Below, one piece after another: positions 1 through 7,626 of a stretch of DNA of 64,000 nucleotides. The notes under the pieces were generated by a model. The model did no database searches. It had not been told where the DNA came from and saw nothing but the letters and a program-made list of their open reading frames with translations. Position 1 is the first letter of the stretch, and every line of letters begins with the position of its first letter. The translations under genes and the position numbers were made by a program. This stretch comes from Pseudosulfitobacter koreensis (GTDB lineage Bacteria > Pseudomonadota > Alphaproteobacteria > Rhodobacterales > Rhodobacteraceae). The stretch is taken from assembly GCF_024733015.1 (NCBI RefSeq), contig NZ_JANKJG010000012.1, positions 62,001 to 126,000 on the forward strand, in the 5' to 3' direction.

Positions 1-510
1 CTGGTGCCAGAAGACCGAAAAGGGCAGGGGCTGGTCCTGGGCATGAACTGTCGCGACAACATGACCTTGCCCCAGATCGACAGGCTCAAGGCAGGCCCCT
101 TCGTGGCCCAGGGCGCCGAGATGGAAATCTTCGACAAGTATCACAAGCAACTCGATATCCGCACGCCGGGCTGGAAGCAGCGGGTCGGCAACCTGTCGGG
201 CGGCAACCAGCAAAAGATCGTCATCGGCAAATGGCTGTCGATGCACCCAAAGGTGCTGATCGTGGACGAGCCCACGCGCGGAATCGACGTGGGCAGCAAA
301 TCCGAAATCCACAAGCTGCTGCGCGAACTGGCGGCCCAGGGCTATGCCGTGATGGTCATCAGCTCCGAAATGCCCGAGGTCCTGCATGTCTCAGACCGCA
401 TCGTCGCGATGTACTCGGGCCGCGTCATGCGCACCTTCAGTTCCGAGGACGTGACCGAAGACAACCTGATCCAGGCGATTTCGGGCATGACATCCGAACA
501 GGTGGCCTGA
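1..510 (+). CDS. Sugar ABC transporter ATP-binding protein, C-terminal fragment (5' end outside window)
   Basis: The reading frame is already open at base 1, so only the last ~169 residues are present. They contain an ABC signature (NLSGGNQQKIVIGKWL), a Walker B (VLIVDEPTRGIDVG) and the switch region (VMVISSEMPEVLHVSDRI). The GGNQQK signature and TRGIDVG are typical of the second nucleotide-binding domain of RbsA/XylG-type double ATPases that energise monosaccharide import. An FAH-family enzyme of the type used in oxidative sugar-acid pathways follows 59 bases downstream, which fits a sugar catabolic operon entering from the left. The substrate cannot be told from this piece. Confidence 0.93.
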   Translation: MVPEDRKGQGLVLGMNCRDNMTLPQIDRLKAGPFVAQGAEMEIFDKYHKQLDIRTPGWKQRVGNLSGGNQQKIVIGKWLSMHPKVLIVDEPTRGIDVGSKSEIHKLLRELAAQGYAVMVISSEMPEVLHVSDRIVAMYSGRVMRTFSSEDVTEDNLIQAISGMTSEQVA

Positions 511-569
511 CGCAGGCAGGGCTTGCGGGAACAGCTGCCACACCCCTTCGACAGACCAAGGAAATTGCT

Positions 570-1430
570 ATGAAACTACTTCGCCATGGTGCCCCCGGAG
601 CCGAAAAACCCGGTATGCTTGATGCGTCAGGCCGCGTGCGAGACCTCTCGCATATGGTGGATGACATTGGCGGTGCGGCGTTGCTGCCCGAAGCTCTGGA
701 AAAGCTGCGAGATATTGATGTGGATACGCTACCCCTTGTTGATGGCATTCCGCAGGACGACCTGCGCCTTGGCGCTTGCGTGGCGGGCATCGGCAAATTC
801 ATCTGCATCGGCTTGAACTACGCCGACCATGCCGAAGAGGCCGGGATGCCGATCCCGCCCGAGCCGGTGATTTTCAACAAGTGGACCTCGTCCGTCGTCG
901 GTCCGAACGATCCGATCCAGATTCCGAAAGAGTCGGAAAAAACCGATTGGGAGGTCGAACTAGGCGTCGTGATCGGCAAGCCCGGCGTGTACATCGACGA
1001 GGCAGATGCCATGCGCCATGTCGCAGGCTTTTGCGTCATAAATGATGTCTCAGAGCGCGAGTTCCAGATCGAGCGTGCCGGAACCTGGGACAAGGGCAAG
1101 GGCTGCGACACCTTTGGACCGACTGGCCCTTGGCTCGTTACCCCTGACGAGTTGGCCGATATCGACAATCTTGAGATGTGGCTGGATGTCGACGGCGAAC
1201 GGCAGCAATCGGGCTCTACCGCTACGATGATCTACAAGGTGCCGCATCTGATCGCCTATTGCAGTCGCTTCATGAGCCTTCAGTCGGGAGATGTCATTTC
1301 GACAGGCACACCACCCGGCGTAGGCATGGGGCAGTCCCCGCAGCGCTACTTGAAGGGGGGAGAGACGGTGAGCTTGGGTATCGCAGGTTTGGGTCGGCAG
1401 TCGGCATCGGTGCTGCCGCGCAATTGTTGA
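570..1430 (+). CDS. Fumarylacetoacetate hydrolase (FAH) family protein
   Basis: Protein of 286 residues. The start ATG at 570 has AAGGA about 8 bases upstream; an earlier in-frame opening only reads through the ABC gene in another frame. Visible FAH-fold motifs are the IGLNYADHAEE segment, the metal-ligand region around WEVELGVVIGK, and the GTPPGVGMG loop near the C-terminus. This subfamily includes 2-keto-3-deoxy-L-fuconate hydrolases and ureidoglycolate-lyase-like enzymes acting on 2-keto-3-deoxy sugar acids. Following directly after a sugar ABC ATPase it probably cleaves a 2-keto-3-deoxy sugar acid. The last ~12 residues (after GLGRQ) differ from the usual family ending, possibly a slightly altered tail. 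Confidence 0.88.
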   Translation: MKLLRHGAPGAEKPGMLDASGRVRDLSHMVDDIGGAALLPEALEKLRDIDVDTLPLVDGIPQDDLRLGACVAGIGKFICIGLNYADHAEEAGMPIPPEPVIFNKWTSSVVGPNDPIQIPKESEKTDWEVELGVVIGKPGVYIDEADAMRHVAGFCVINDVSEREFQIERAGTWDKGKGCDTFGPTGPWLVTPDELADIDNLEMWLDVDGERQQSGSTATMIYKVPHLIAYCSRFMSLQSGDVISTGTPPGVGMGQSPQRYLKGGETVSLGIAGLGRQSASVLPRNC

Positions 1431-1792
1431 AGGCCCTCTGAGTTAACTCAGACTACGGGAAGCGACCCGAGATACTTGGTAACCGCTCGATTGAGACCGC
1501 AGAATATTTTTGAAGCATAGGTGCGATCAAGATGATCGCCATCCCGGTGAGGCGAGATGTCCGCAGTGGCTCGCCAGCTGACTTAGTCACCCCCAGGCGC
1601 CGGGCCGACCTTCTTTGCAGGTGTCTAATAACTACGTGTGTCCCGCTAACATCGACATCGGGACAGATCGTCACTACGCTTCTCTTGCGTTTATTTGGAT
1701 CGCTTCGGATCCTTTCGGAGCGGTGTTTTGCGGTTGAGCAGATACTGACGCTCAGCAACTTTGTGCAAAAGCGTTAAGATCGGGAGAATGAA
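1431..1792. other. Intergenic region, 362 bases, no gene recognised
   Basis: Short frames exist on both strands (for example minus 1453-1758), but none shows a family motif or convincing codon pattern. The stretch lies between the FAH gene and the panE-like gene, at the left edge of a region with several gene remnants, so it may be decayed coding DNA. The only signal I trust is GGGAGAATGAA just before base 1793, which acts as the ribosome-binding site of the next gene. Confidence 0.5.
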
Positions 1793-2722
1793 ATGCGAAT
1801 TGCTACGATGGCCACAGGAGGAATCGGTGGGTTTCTTGCGGTCAAGCTTGCGAACAGCGGACATCAAGTTGCTACCATCGCCCGCGGGAACCATCTGGCC
1901 GAGATCATTAAAAATGGCCTGATCTTGGAGGGCACATCCGGCATTGAGGTCGCCCAGCCTTGGATTGCGACCGACGACACCTCGAAAGTTGGTGAAGTCG
2001 ACGCAATCATCTTCGGCGTGAAGGGAGACGCATTGGAGACAGCGGCGCGCGCATGCCTGCCCATGTTGACTGCTGACACTGTGGTCGTGCCGTTATTGAA
2101 CGGAGTGGAAGCCTCCGACAGATTGATCAATATTCTGCCTGAGAGGAATGTTGCAAACGGCGTGGCTCAAATTTCGACCACAATTGCATCTCCCGGTGTC
2201 ATCAAGAAAATCGGGGATTTCGATGTATTTACTTTCGCGGAGCGTGACAGCAAACCTTCAGAAAGGATTGCCAACTTACAGCAGGCGATCAAGGACGCCG
2301 GTTCTTCGGCACCAGCGACAGAGGACATCGAGAGAGATGTTTGGTCGAAGTTTGTCTTTTTCTCTGCCGTATCTGGTTTGACTGCTGCAGGCCGGTGCAC
2401 CATGGGGGACATCTTGTCCACACCAGAACTCAGTGTCCTATTTCGGCGTGTTGTGTCGGAGACCGCCGATATCGGGCGCGCATTGGGCATCTCTCTGGGG
2501 TCGGATATTGAAAGTCGGATTTGGGAGGCGGCAAGCGCGTTACCGAAGAGCATGCGTGCGTCTACCGCTATCGACCTGGAAAACCGTCGACCTCTCGAAA
2601 TTGAATGGGTATCAGGCGCTGCGGCCAGGCTGGCGAAAAAGGCCGGGACAACAGCGGCGATCAACGAGGCACTCTACGCGCTCCTTTTGCCTTATAAACA
2701 CGGGGGCAATAGCTCGGCTTAA
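1793..2722 (+). CDS. 2-dehydropantoate 2-reductase family protein (ApbA/PanE-like)
   Basis: Protein of 309 residues, normal for the family. The N-terminus is a Rossmann nucleotide-binding segment (MATGGIGGFLAVKLANSG, residues ~6-23), and the middle has the FGVKGDALETA and PLLNGVEA segments typical of ketopantoate reductases. The C-terminal helical domain has the VWSKFVFFSAVSGLTA stretch with the conserved lysine region. Such enzymes reduce 2-ketopantoate with NADPH, but many paralogues act on other 2-keto acids, so pantothenate synthesis is not certain. A good RBS (GGGAGAATGAA) precedes the ATG. It stands alone between a bare stretch and a transporter remnant; codon use looks slightly less GC-rich than the core genes. 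Confidence 0.85.
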   Translation: MRIATMATGGIGGFLAVKLANSGHQVATIARGNHLAEIIKNGLILEGTSGIEVAQPWIATDDTSKVGEVDAIIFGVKGDALETAARACLPMLTADTVVVPLLNGVEASDRLINILPERNVANGVAQISTTIASPGVIKKIGDFDVFTFAERDSKPSERIANLQQAIKDAGSSAPATEDIERDVWSKFVFFSAVSGLTAAGRCTMGDILSTPELSVLFRRVVSETADIGRALGISLGSDIESRIWEAASALPKSMRASTAIDLENRRPLEIEWVSGAAARLAKKAGTTAAINEALYALLLPYKHGGNSSA

Positions 2723-2881
2723 TCGTCGTCTCACCGCTGCGGATATCCTGTCGAGCGAGCACTTCTATAGCGACTTGACCCAAAGTCCTGACTTCGCTCC
2801 GGCAATCTGGTAGGGAGCGGTTCCGAAAGGATCGGCAGACGTTCCAGCGAATAAAAAAGAAGGCGCCTTCGCAAATGGTTC

Positions 2882-3288
2882 CAAATCGGCACACCGCTCG
2901 AGGTTTAAGAACACCCTCAGACCTTTTTTGCGGCGCAGTTCATCGGCAGTCCGTCGATGAATGTGCTGGACGGCGAGTTGCAAGATGGCAGCCTTCGTAT
3001 TGGCAATTCGGCATTGCAAACTCGAACAGTTGCATCGGGCAAGTTCAATGTTGGCATCAGACCTGAATACGTCACGACTGATCCAGAGGGCCCGCTTTAC
3101 ATCGTGCAGATGGGTGAGCCCCTGGGGGCCAATACGCTCTTGCATGGTCGCTCGAGGAAAGCTCGGAGGCCTTCACCATCAGCCTTCCCGGCGTCCACCA
3201 TGCCAAGCCTGGTGAGGTATTCGCCTTTCGCGTCGACCCCAAGAAGTTACATTTTTCTGACCCGAATACCGGTGCACGCATTGGCTGA
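2882..3288 (+). pseudogene. Remnant of a MalK/UgpC-type ABC transporter ATPase (C-terminal third)
   Basis: The frame from 2882 reads QIGTPLEV, then a TAA stop at 2906-2908 where the family has Tyr, then EHPQTFFAAQFIGSPSMNVLDG and the regulatory TOBE-like region with GIRPEYV and EPLGANTLLHG. Near base 3150 the homology moves to another frame, continuing as ESSEAFTISLPGVHHAKPG and ending DPNTGARIG at a TGA (3286-3288). This is the tail of a carbohydrate-importer ATPase such as UgpC/MalK. The ATPase core is missing, and there is at least one in-frame stop plus one frameshift, so it is dead. It shows that a sugar-import operon was once here. Confidence 0.88.
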
Positions 3289-3304
3289 ATAGCCTGATTT
3301 TCCA

Positions 3305-3320
3305 TTACTGCGTGCAGTAA
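3305..3320. promoter_or_regulatory. Perfect 7-bp inverted repeat, operator-like
   Basis: TTACTGC-GT-GCAGTAA is a perfect dyad with 7-base arms and a 2-base spacer. It lies 125 bases ahead of the Na/Pi cotransporter start and just after the ABC-ATPase remnant. It has no T-run and is too short for a terminator, so a dimeric regulator's site is the likelier reading. Which regulator is unknown, and it may be a relic of the lost neighbour. Confidence 0.35.
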
Positions 3321-3444
3321 CCTTGAGGTGTGAGTGTCCGCATGACCCAAAAGATTTCTCGCGAGTTGCTGCGCAAGATGCTTTGCTTCGGTGGTGAGGA
3401 ACCCTTATAGATCATCTTTGGTTTTGTCATCTTTGAGTTTGTGG

Positions 3445-5154
3445 ATGCTACTCCAACAAAGGATCAGTGGCTTGGCCGATAGCAACATCATTCTGTTCTT
3501 CCTTCACATCGCCGGTGCCTCCGCCCTGTTGATCTGGTCGGTGCGCTTGGTGCGCACCGGCGTCGAGCGCGCCTTTTCCGTGCAACTGCGCAAATGGCTC
3601 AGACGGTCCTCCGACAACCGGATCGTCGCGACCGCCACCGGCCTCATTTCGGCTGTGCTGCTGCAAAGCTCGACCGCGGTCGCGATCATGACCTCGAATT
3701 TCGTGGCAGCAGGCAGCATCGCGGCGGTGGTCGGCCTTGCCATGCTTCTCGGCGCGGATATCGGCTCTGCCGTGGTGGTGCAGGTCTTGCTGGCACGACA
3801 GGATTTCCTGGTGCCCCTGCTGTTGCTCTTCGGCGTCGGCCTGTTCCTGAAGGGCGAACAAAGGAAAGTCCGACAATCGGGTCGCATCCTGATCGGGCTT
3901 GCGCTGATCTTCGTCTCCCTCGACATGATCCGTGCCGCAACCACGCCGTTGATGGACGACGCGGGCACCGCCAGCGTCATGGCCTATCTGGGGCAGGACG
4001 TAATCACCGCCTTCGTGATCGGTGCCGGCTTCGCGTGGATCGTGCATTCCAGCGTAGCCGCAATCCTGCTGTTCGTCACGCTGGTCGCACAAGGGCTGAT
4101 GCCGCAATCCGCCGCCGTCGCCTTGGTGTTGGGCGCAAATCTGGGGGGCGCGCTGATCGCCTATGTCCTGACGCTTTCGGCGGCCGTGGACGCGCGCCGC
4201 ATGATTATGGCAAACCTCGTCCTGCGCGGCGGCGGTGCGGCGCTGACCCTTTTTGTCCTGGACGTGACCCAGACGCCGCTCACGTGGCTCGGCGGCAGCG
4301 AGGCCACCCAGGTGATTAACATGCACCTCGTCTTCAACGTGGCGCTGACGCTTCTGGCCGTGCCGGTCCTCGGCCCGATCGTGCGGCTAATATCCCTTTT
4401 CGTCAAACCCGCCCACGATCCCGGTGGCAGTCTTGGCAGGGCGAGCGCCCTCGACCCCGCGTCGCTGCAAACACCCGAGCGCGCGCAGATCTGCGCCACC
4501 CGCGAGATCATGCACATGGGGGAAATCATCGAGGCGATGCTGCGCGCCATCAACGCGCTCTACCTGAAATGGGATGACGCCACGGCCCGCGGCATCGCCG
4601 ACAACCACCAGCAGGTGCGCAAGATGCACTTCGAGGTCAAGCTCTTCCTTGCCGAACTGGCACGCAACGGCGCGGGCGAGGTCAACGGGCGAAAGACCAT
4701 GGAGCTGTCGAACATCTCCGTCAATTTCGAAGCGGCCTCGGACATGATCGCGCGCAGCATGGTCGACCTTGCCAAGCGTCTCGACCGTGGCTCGGTCCGC
4801 TTTTCCAGTGACGGGCAAAAGGAAATCGCCGATTTCCACGACCGTGTGCTGGCAAACGTGCAACTGGCGCTGCACGTCGTCATGACGCAGAATCCAGATG
4901 AGGCGCGCGAGCTTGTCGCCGAAAAGGAAGATATCCGCGGGCTCGAACAGGATCTTCAGCGCAAGCACCTGACACGGCTGCGCGACGGGCTGGCCGAAAG
5001 CATCGCGACCAGCAACATCCACCAAGAAACGCTTCGGGCGCTGAAACAGATCAACACCTCGTTTTCGATGGTCGCCCATCCAATTCTTGAGGAAACAGGT
5101 GACCTGCTGGAAAGCCGCCTGACCAATGCGGGCGAAAACGGGTCAGCCCCATAG
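3445..5154 (+). CDS. Na/Pi cotransporter family protein (NptA/YjbB-like) with PhoU-like tail
   Basis: About 569 residues from the ATG at 3445; GTG starts at 3391 and 3394 would add up to 18 residues. The N-terminal ~330 residues are strongly hydrophobic with two inverted Na_Pi_cotrans repeats. Each carries a QSSTA or HSSVA-type motif (LLQSSTAVAIMTSNFV near residue 73 and IVHSSVAAILLFVT near 198) that forms the substrate pocket in this family. The rest, roughly residues 360-560, is a charged helical PhoU-like domain. It should couple sodium and phosphate movement across the inner membrane. The gene stands alone between two scars (transporter remnant and IS66 tail). No Pho box was seen. Confidence 0.9.
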   Translation: MLLQQRISGLADSNIILFFLHIAGASALLIWSVRLVRTGVERAFSVQLRKWLRRSSDNRIVATATGLISAVLLQSSTAVAIMTSNFVAAGSIAAVVGLAMLLGADIGSAVVVQVLLARQDFLVPLLLLFGVGLFLKGEQRKVRQSGRILIGLALIFVSLDMIRAATTPLMDDAGTASVMAYLGQDVITAFVIGAGFAWIVHSSVAAILLFVTLVAQGLMPQSAAVALVLGANLGGALIAYVLTLSAAVDARRMIMANLVLRGGGAALTLFVLDVTQTPLTWLGGSEATQVINMHLVFNVALTLLAVPVLGPIVRLISLFVKPAHDPGGSLGRASALDPASLQTPERAQICATREIMHMGEIIEAMLRAINALYLKWDDATARGIADNHQQVRKMHFEVKLFLAELARNGAGEVNGRKTMELSNISVNFEAASDMIARSMVDLAKRLDRGSVRFSSDGQKEIADFHDRVLANVQLALHVVMTQNPDEARELVAEKEDIRGLEQDLQRKHLTRLRDGLAESIATSNIHQETLRALKQINTSFSMVAHPILEETGDLLESRLTNAGENGSAP

Positions 5155-5252
5155 CGATGCGGCCGGAATCGTCACGCTAAGTTTTTTTAAGGCTGCGAGG
5201 GTTCACAGTGCGGGTGGTGGTGCGTAAACAGTGTCTGAACAGTACCTGGACT

Positions 5253-5495
5253 TCAGTTTGACGATTGGAAATTCCTGGCAAGCAACTCGTCGATGCGTTG
5301 TTGTGGATGTCCGGCCGCGATGGCGTCGAGCGAAGCCTTGAGATAGGCGAACGGTTCGCCGTTTTTGATCTTGGCGGTCTCAATCAGGGATGCGACGCGG
5401 CCCCAGGCTTTGCCATCCTCGTCATGATCGGCGAACGATGCGTTTTTTCTGTTCAAAGCAATCGGCCTGATCGCTTGCAGGGGAAGGCAGTTCAT
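5253..5495 (-). mobile_element. IS66-family transposase (TnpC) C-terminal remnant
   Basis: The minus-strand frame encodes AIRPIALNRKNASFADHDE, then WGRVASLIETAKIKNGEPFAYLK and a terminal RIDELLARNF. This is the characteristic C-terminus of IS66-type DDE transposases. Homology begins abruptly near the AIRP segment, and the DDE core, tnpA and tnpB are missing. Downstream of the stop (plus-strand base ~5224) the sequence GTAAACAGTGTC resembles the GTAAGCG-type tip of IS66 elements, so this may be the original element end. The copy cannot transpose. Confidence 0.85.
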
Positions 5496-5978
5496 ACATG
5501 CTCCCCTGAAAAGTCCGCGATTTCTGGTTAGTCGAGTTGAATGTCAGCTATCTATCACGCTGCACGCCGATGCCGCACATGTTTGCAAAGATCGGCATCT
5601 GAGGCGCCATACAGGATGTGATACAAAACTAAATTTTGCACTTCCTTCGCTTGACGCCATATTCTAATATTTCCTTCATAAATAAAATATATCAATAACT
5701 TAACTCAAGATTCTATCATCCCAGCCACTTTCTTCTTGAAACAGCCTGTACCGCTTCGGTCGACTGTGCGCGCAGCGTGCTGCCTTCACCGGTTCGATTC
5801 TGGCGGCGTGCGATGACGGCTGCGTGCTAACCCAAAGCTGACCATAGGCGACCACCGGTGTGGGCCGCTGGCTGTAATTGCCCATAAAATGCAATTTGTT
5901 AGCGCCGGTTCAGACCCGCCGCACCCGCCTGTGCAGAACTCCGCCTATGCGATTTGCCAGAATTGAAAACCCGCGCTA
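5496..5978. other. Intergenic region, 483 bases, AT-rich in the middle, no gene recognised
   Basis: Bases ~5620-5710 are much richer in A and T than the surroundings, with runs such as ATAAATAAAATATAT; this could hold a promoter or be junk left by the insertion. A minus-strand frame at 5700-5894 (64 codons) has no recognisable motif. A GGTTCGATTC-like string near 5781 resembles a tRNA T-arm, but no acceptor or anticodon arm pairs with it. Confidence 0.45.
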
Positions 5979-6014
5979 ATGAAAACGGACGCAACGGGGC
6001 AGGCAATTCAAAAA

Positions 6015-6557
6015 ATGTATAAAAGCATGGTTCGCGGGTATTCCGGGCTGGTGTTGGGTTTGGGTATGTTGGTTTCCGGCTGTGCCCAGCAGCCCGCTGA
6101 GACGGGCAACTTTATCGACGAAGGCCGGATGCAGTTCGCACTGCACGAGGTAGCGGCAAAGCACCAAAGCGGAACCCGCGTGTGGTGTGTGCCCTTTGCC
6201 CGTGATCTGAGCGGCATCGAGATTTACGGCAACGCGAACCAGTGGTGGGAAAAGGCCAAGGGCGCCTACCATCGCAGTCAGGCGCCTGCGACCGGCTCGG
6301 TTCTGGCGTTCAAATCGACGTCGAAAAACCCGATGGGCCATGTGGCGGTTGTGTCCGGTGTTCTGTCAGAGCGGGTCATTCAACTGGATCACGCCAACTG
6401 GACGAAAAACCGTGTCAGCACCAAGATGGTTGCGATGGACGTCTCGCCCAAGAACGATTGGTCGGCCGTGCGCCTTGAGAGTGCTCCGGGCAATCTGGGC
6501 GCGACCTATCCGACGCACGGATTTATCTATCCGGTGCAACATCTCGCGGCCAATTAG
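6015..6557 (+). CDS. CHAP-domain lipoprotein (putative peptidoglycan amidase/endopeptidase)
   Basis: About 180 residues from the ATG at 6015; ATGs at 5979 and 6027 are alternatives and the RBS does not decide. A short basic N-terminus is followed by a hydrophobic stretch and a lipobox (LVSGC), so it should be a lipoprotein. The rest is a CHAP fold: catalytic Cys in WCVPFARDL, His in MGHVAVVSG and an Asn in LDHANW form the expected Cys-His-Asn set, with a GSVLAF strand between them. CHAP proteins cut amide bonds in peptidoglycan or glutathionylspermidine. Three palindromes or scars flank the gene and it has no operon partner. Confidence 0.83.
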   Translation: MYKSMVRGYSGLVLGLGMLVSGCAQQPAETGNFIDEGRMQFALHEVAAKHQSGTRVWCVPFARDLSGIEIYGNANQWWEKAKGAYHRSQAPATGSVLAFKSTSKNPMGHVAVVSGVLSERVIQLDHANWTKNRVSTKMVAMDVSPKNDWSAVRLESAPGNLGATYPTHGFIYPVQHLAAN

Positions 6558-6592
6558 GCAGCTCTGTCGGTTCTTAGAGCCGCACTGTACAC

Positions 6593-6607
6593 CAGTCAGT
6601 CTGACTG
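6593..6607. repeat. Perfect 15-bp palindrome (CAGTCAG-T-CTGACTG)
   Basis: A perfect dyad with 7-base arms and a single central base, 36 bases after the CHAP gene stop. There is no poly-T tract, so an intrinsic terminator is unlikely. It could be an operator or a transcript hairpin. It is one of two perfect dyads in the 265-base gap 6558-6822, which otherwise holds no recognisable gene. Confidence 0.4.
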
Positions 6608-6737
6608 TCGATGATTGTTCTCTTACCCGCTTGGCGCCAAACCGGCGCGGTATTGGGCAGCCTGCTATGTCGGCTGCTGTTGGACGCGTTCGCCCCGAGG
6701 GTAAGCCCTTGCGGATTCTTAGGTTTCCCTGATCCCG

Positions 6738-6753
6738 CTTATGGTCCCATAAG
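6738..6753. repeat. Perfect 7-bp inverted repeat (CTTATGG-TC-CCATAAG)
   Basis: A perfect dyad with a 2-base spacer, 85 bases ahead of the truncated acyltransferase-like frame. It has the same geometry (7-2-7) as the dyad at 3305-3320 but a different sequence. It may be an operator left from a rearranged locus. No flanking integrase or duplication was seen. Confidence 0.35.
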
Positions 6754-6822
6754 TTTGTCCCTGGAACGCGAAGCCCTCGATAAGACCCATCAAAGCGGAC
6801 AGCGAAGATAACACTTAGCAAC

Positions 6823-7602
6823 TTGAATGATAGTTTGCTCACAGCTCCGCCCCAGGCGTGCAGCCTGATCGTTCAGTCGGTGGAGGGCGGGCATGTGCTG
6901 ACGCAGAACATGGACCTTCCCGCACATATGGTGGGATCGCAAATGGCGCTGCGCCTCGGCGGTGACGGTATGACGCCAACCGTCGTGCTCAGCGCTGCCG
7001 GGATGATCGGGCTGACCGGTGCCACTGCGGCGGGCCTGGCGGTTGGGGTCAACACGCTGTTGATGCTGAACCACGCGGCGGACGGCCTGCCCGTGGCCTT
7101 TGCGATGCGCCACACCCTTGGCGCGCGCGACCGGGCAGAGGGCCACGCGCGTCTGTCCGCGGTCACCCATGCCAGCGGCCAGCATTATGCGCTTGCCACC
7201 CGGTCGGGCGCAACATCGCTGGAATGTTCCGCGAGCTTTTGTGCAGAGGTGCCGGTGCCCGACAGCGGCAGGCTGTTGCACAGCAATCATCCGCTGGTCA
7301 GCACGGACATAGATGCCTCCGCGCAGGCGCGACTGGGTGCGGGCGGGTTCAACGAAAGTTCGACGTCCCGGCTGGACTGGCTGGAGGCTCATCAAGGCGA
7401 CATCGCGACTGCCGACGACGTTCAGGCGCTGTTCGACGATCCGCAAGCGCCGATCTGCATGCGTCCCGAGACCAACGGGGGATCAAGCACGTTCGCGACG
7501 GTTCTATACGCGATGACAGACCGGCCCAGTGTCCGCATGCGGCAGGGCGGTGCGGACAATGCGGCTTGGCAGGCGTTTGATTTGCCGGATGGCGGGCTCT
7601 GA
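6823..7602 (+). pseudogene. Acyl-CoA:6-aminopenicillanate acyltransferase / C45 peptidase family protein, 5'-truncated
   Basis: The open frame of 259 residues (TTG at 6823) matches the beta-chain part of the C45 (AAT) family: a nucleophile-like Cys in PPQACSLIV, then HVLTQNMDLP, a central GMIGLTGAT segment and a late RPETNGGSSTFATVLY region. Full-length members have ~100 residues ahead of the catalytic Cys, which autoproteolysis exposes. Here only 12 residues precede it, there is no good RBS and no upstream ATG in frame, and a stop lies at 6781-6783. I read it as a gene that lost its 5' end. A short functional form starting near the mature N-terminus cannot be fully excluded. Confidence 0.6.
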
Positions 7603-7626
7603 TATGGTGTCGATGCGTATCGTCGC

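Noticed and set aside
231-1430. 399-residue frame covering the FAH gene
   Set aside because: The part before 570 is an out-of-frame shadow of the ABC ATPase; the ATG at 570 has the RBS and starts the family homology.
1453-1758. 101-codon minus-strand frame in the gap before panE
   Set aside because: No recognisable domain or RBS; neither strand gives a convincing protein.
5770-5800. GGTTCGATTC string like a tRNA T-loop
   Set aside because: Only a 4-bp stem with a wobble pair forms, and no acceptor, D or anticodon arm is found at proper distance.
5700-5894. 64-codon minus-strand frame in the AT-rich gap
   Set aside because: No RBS, no motif and unusual composition; probably chance.
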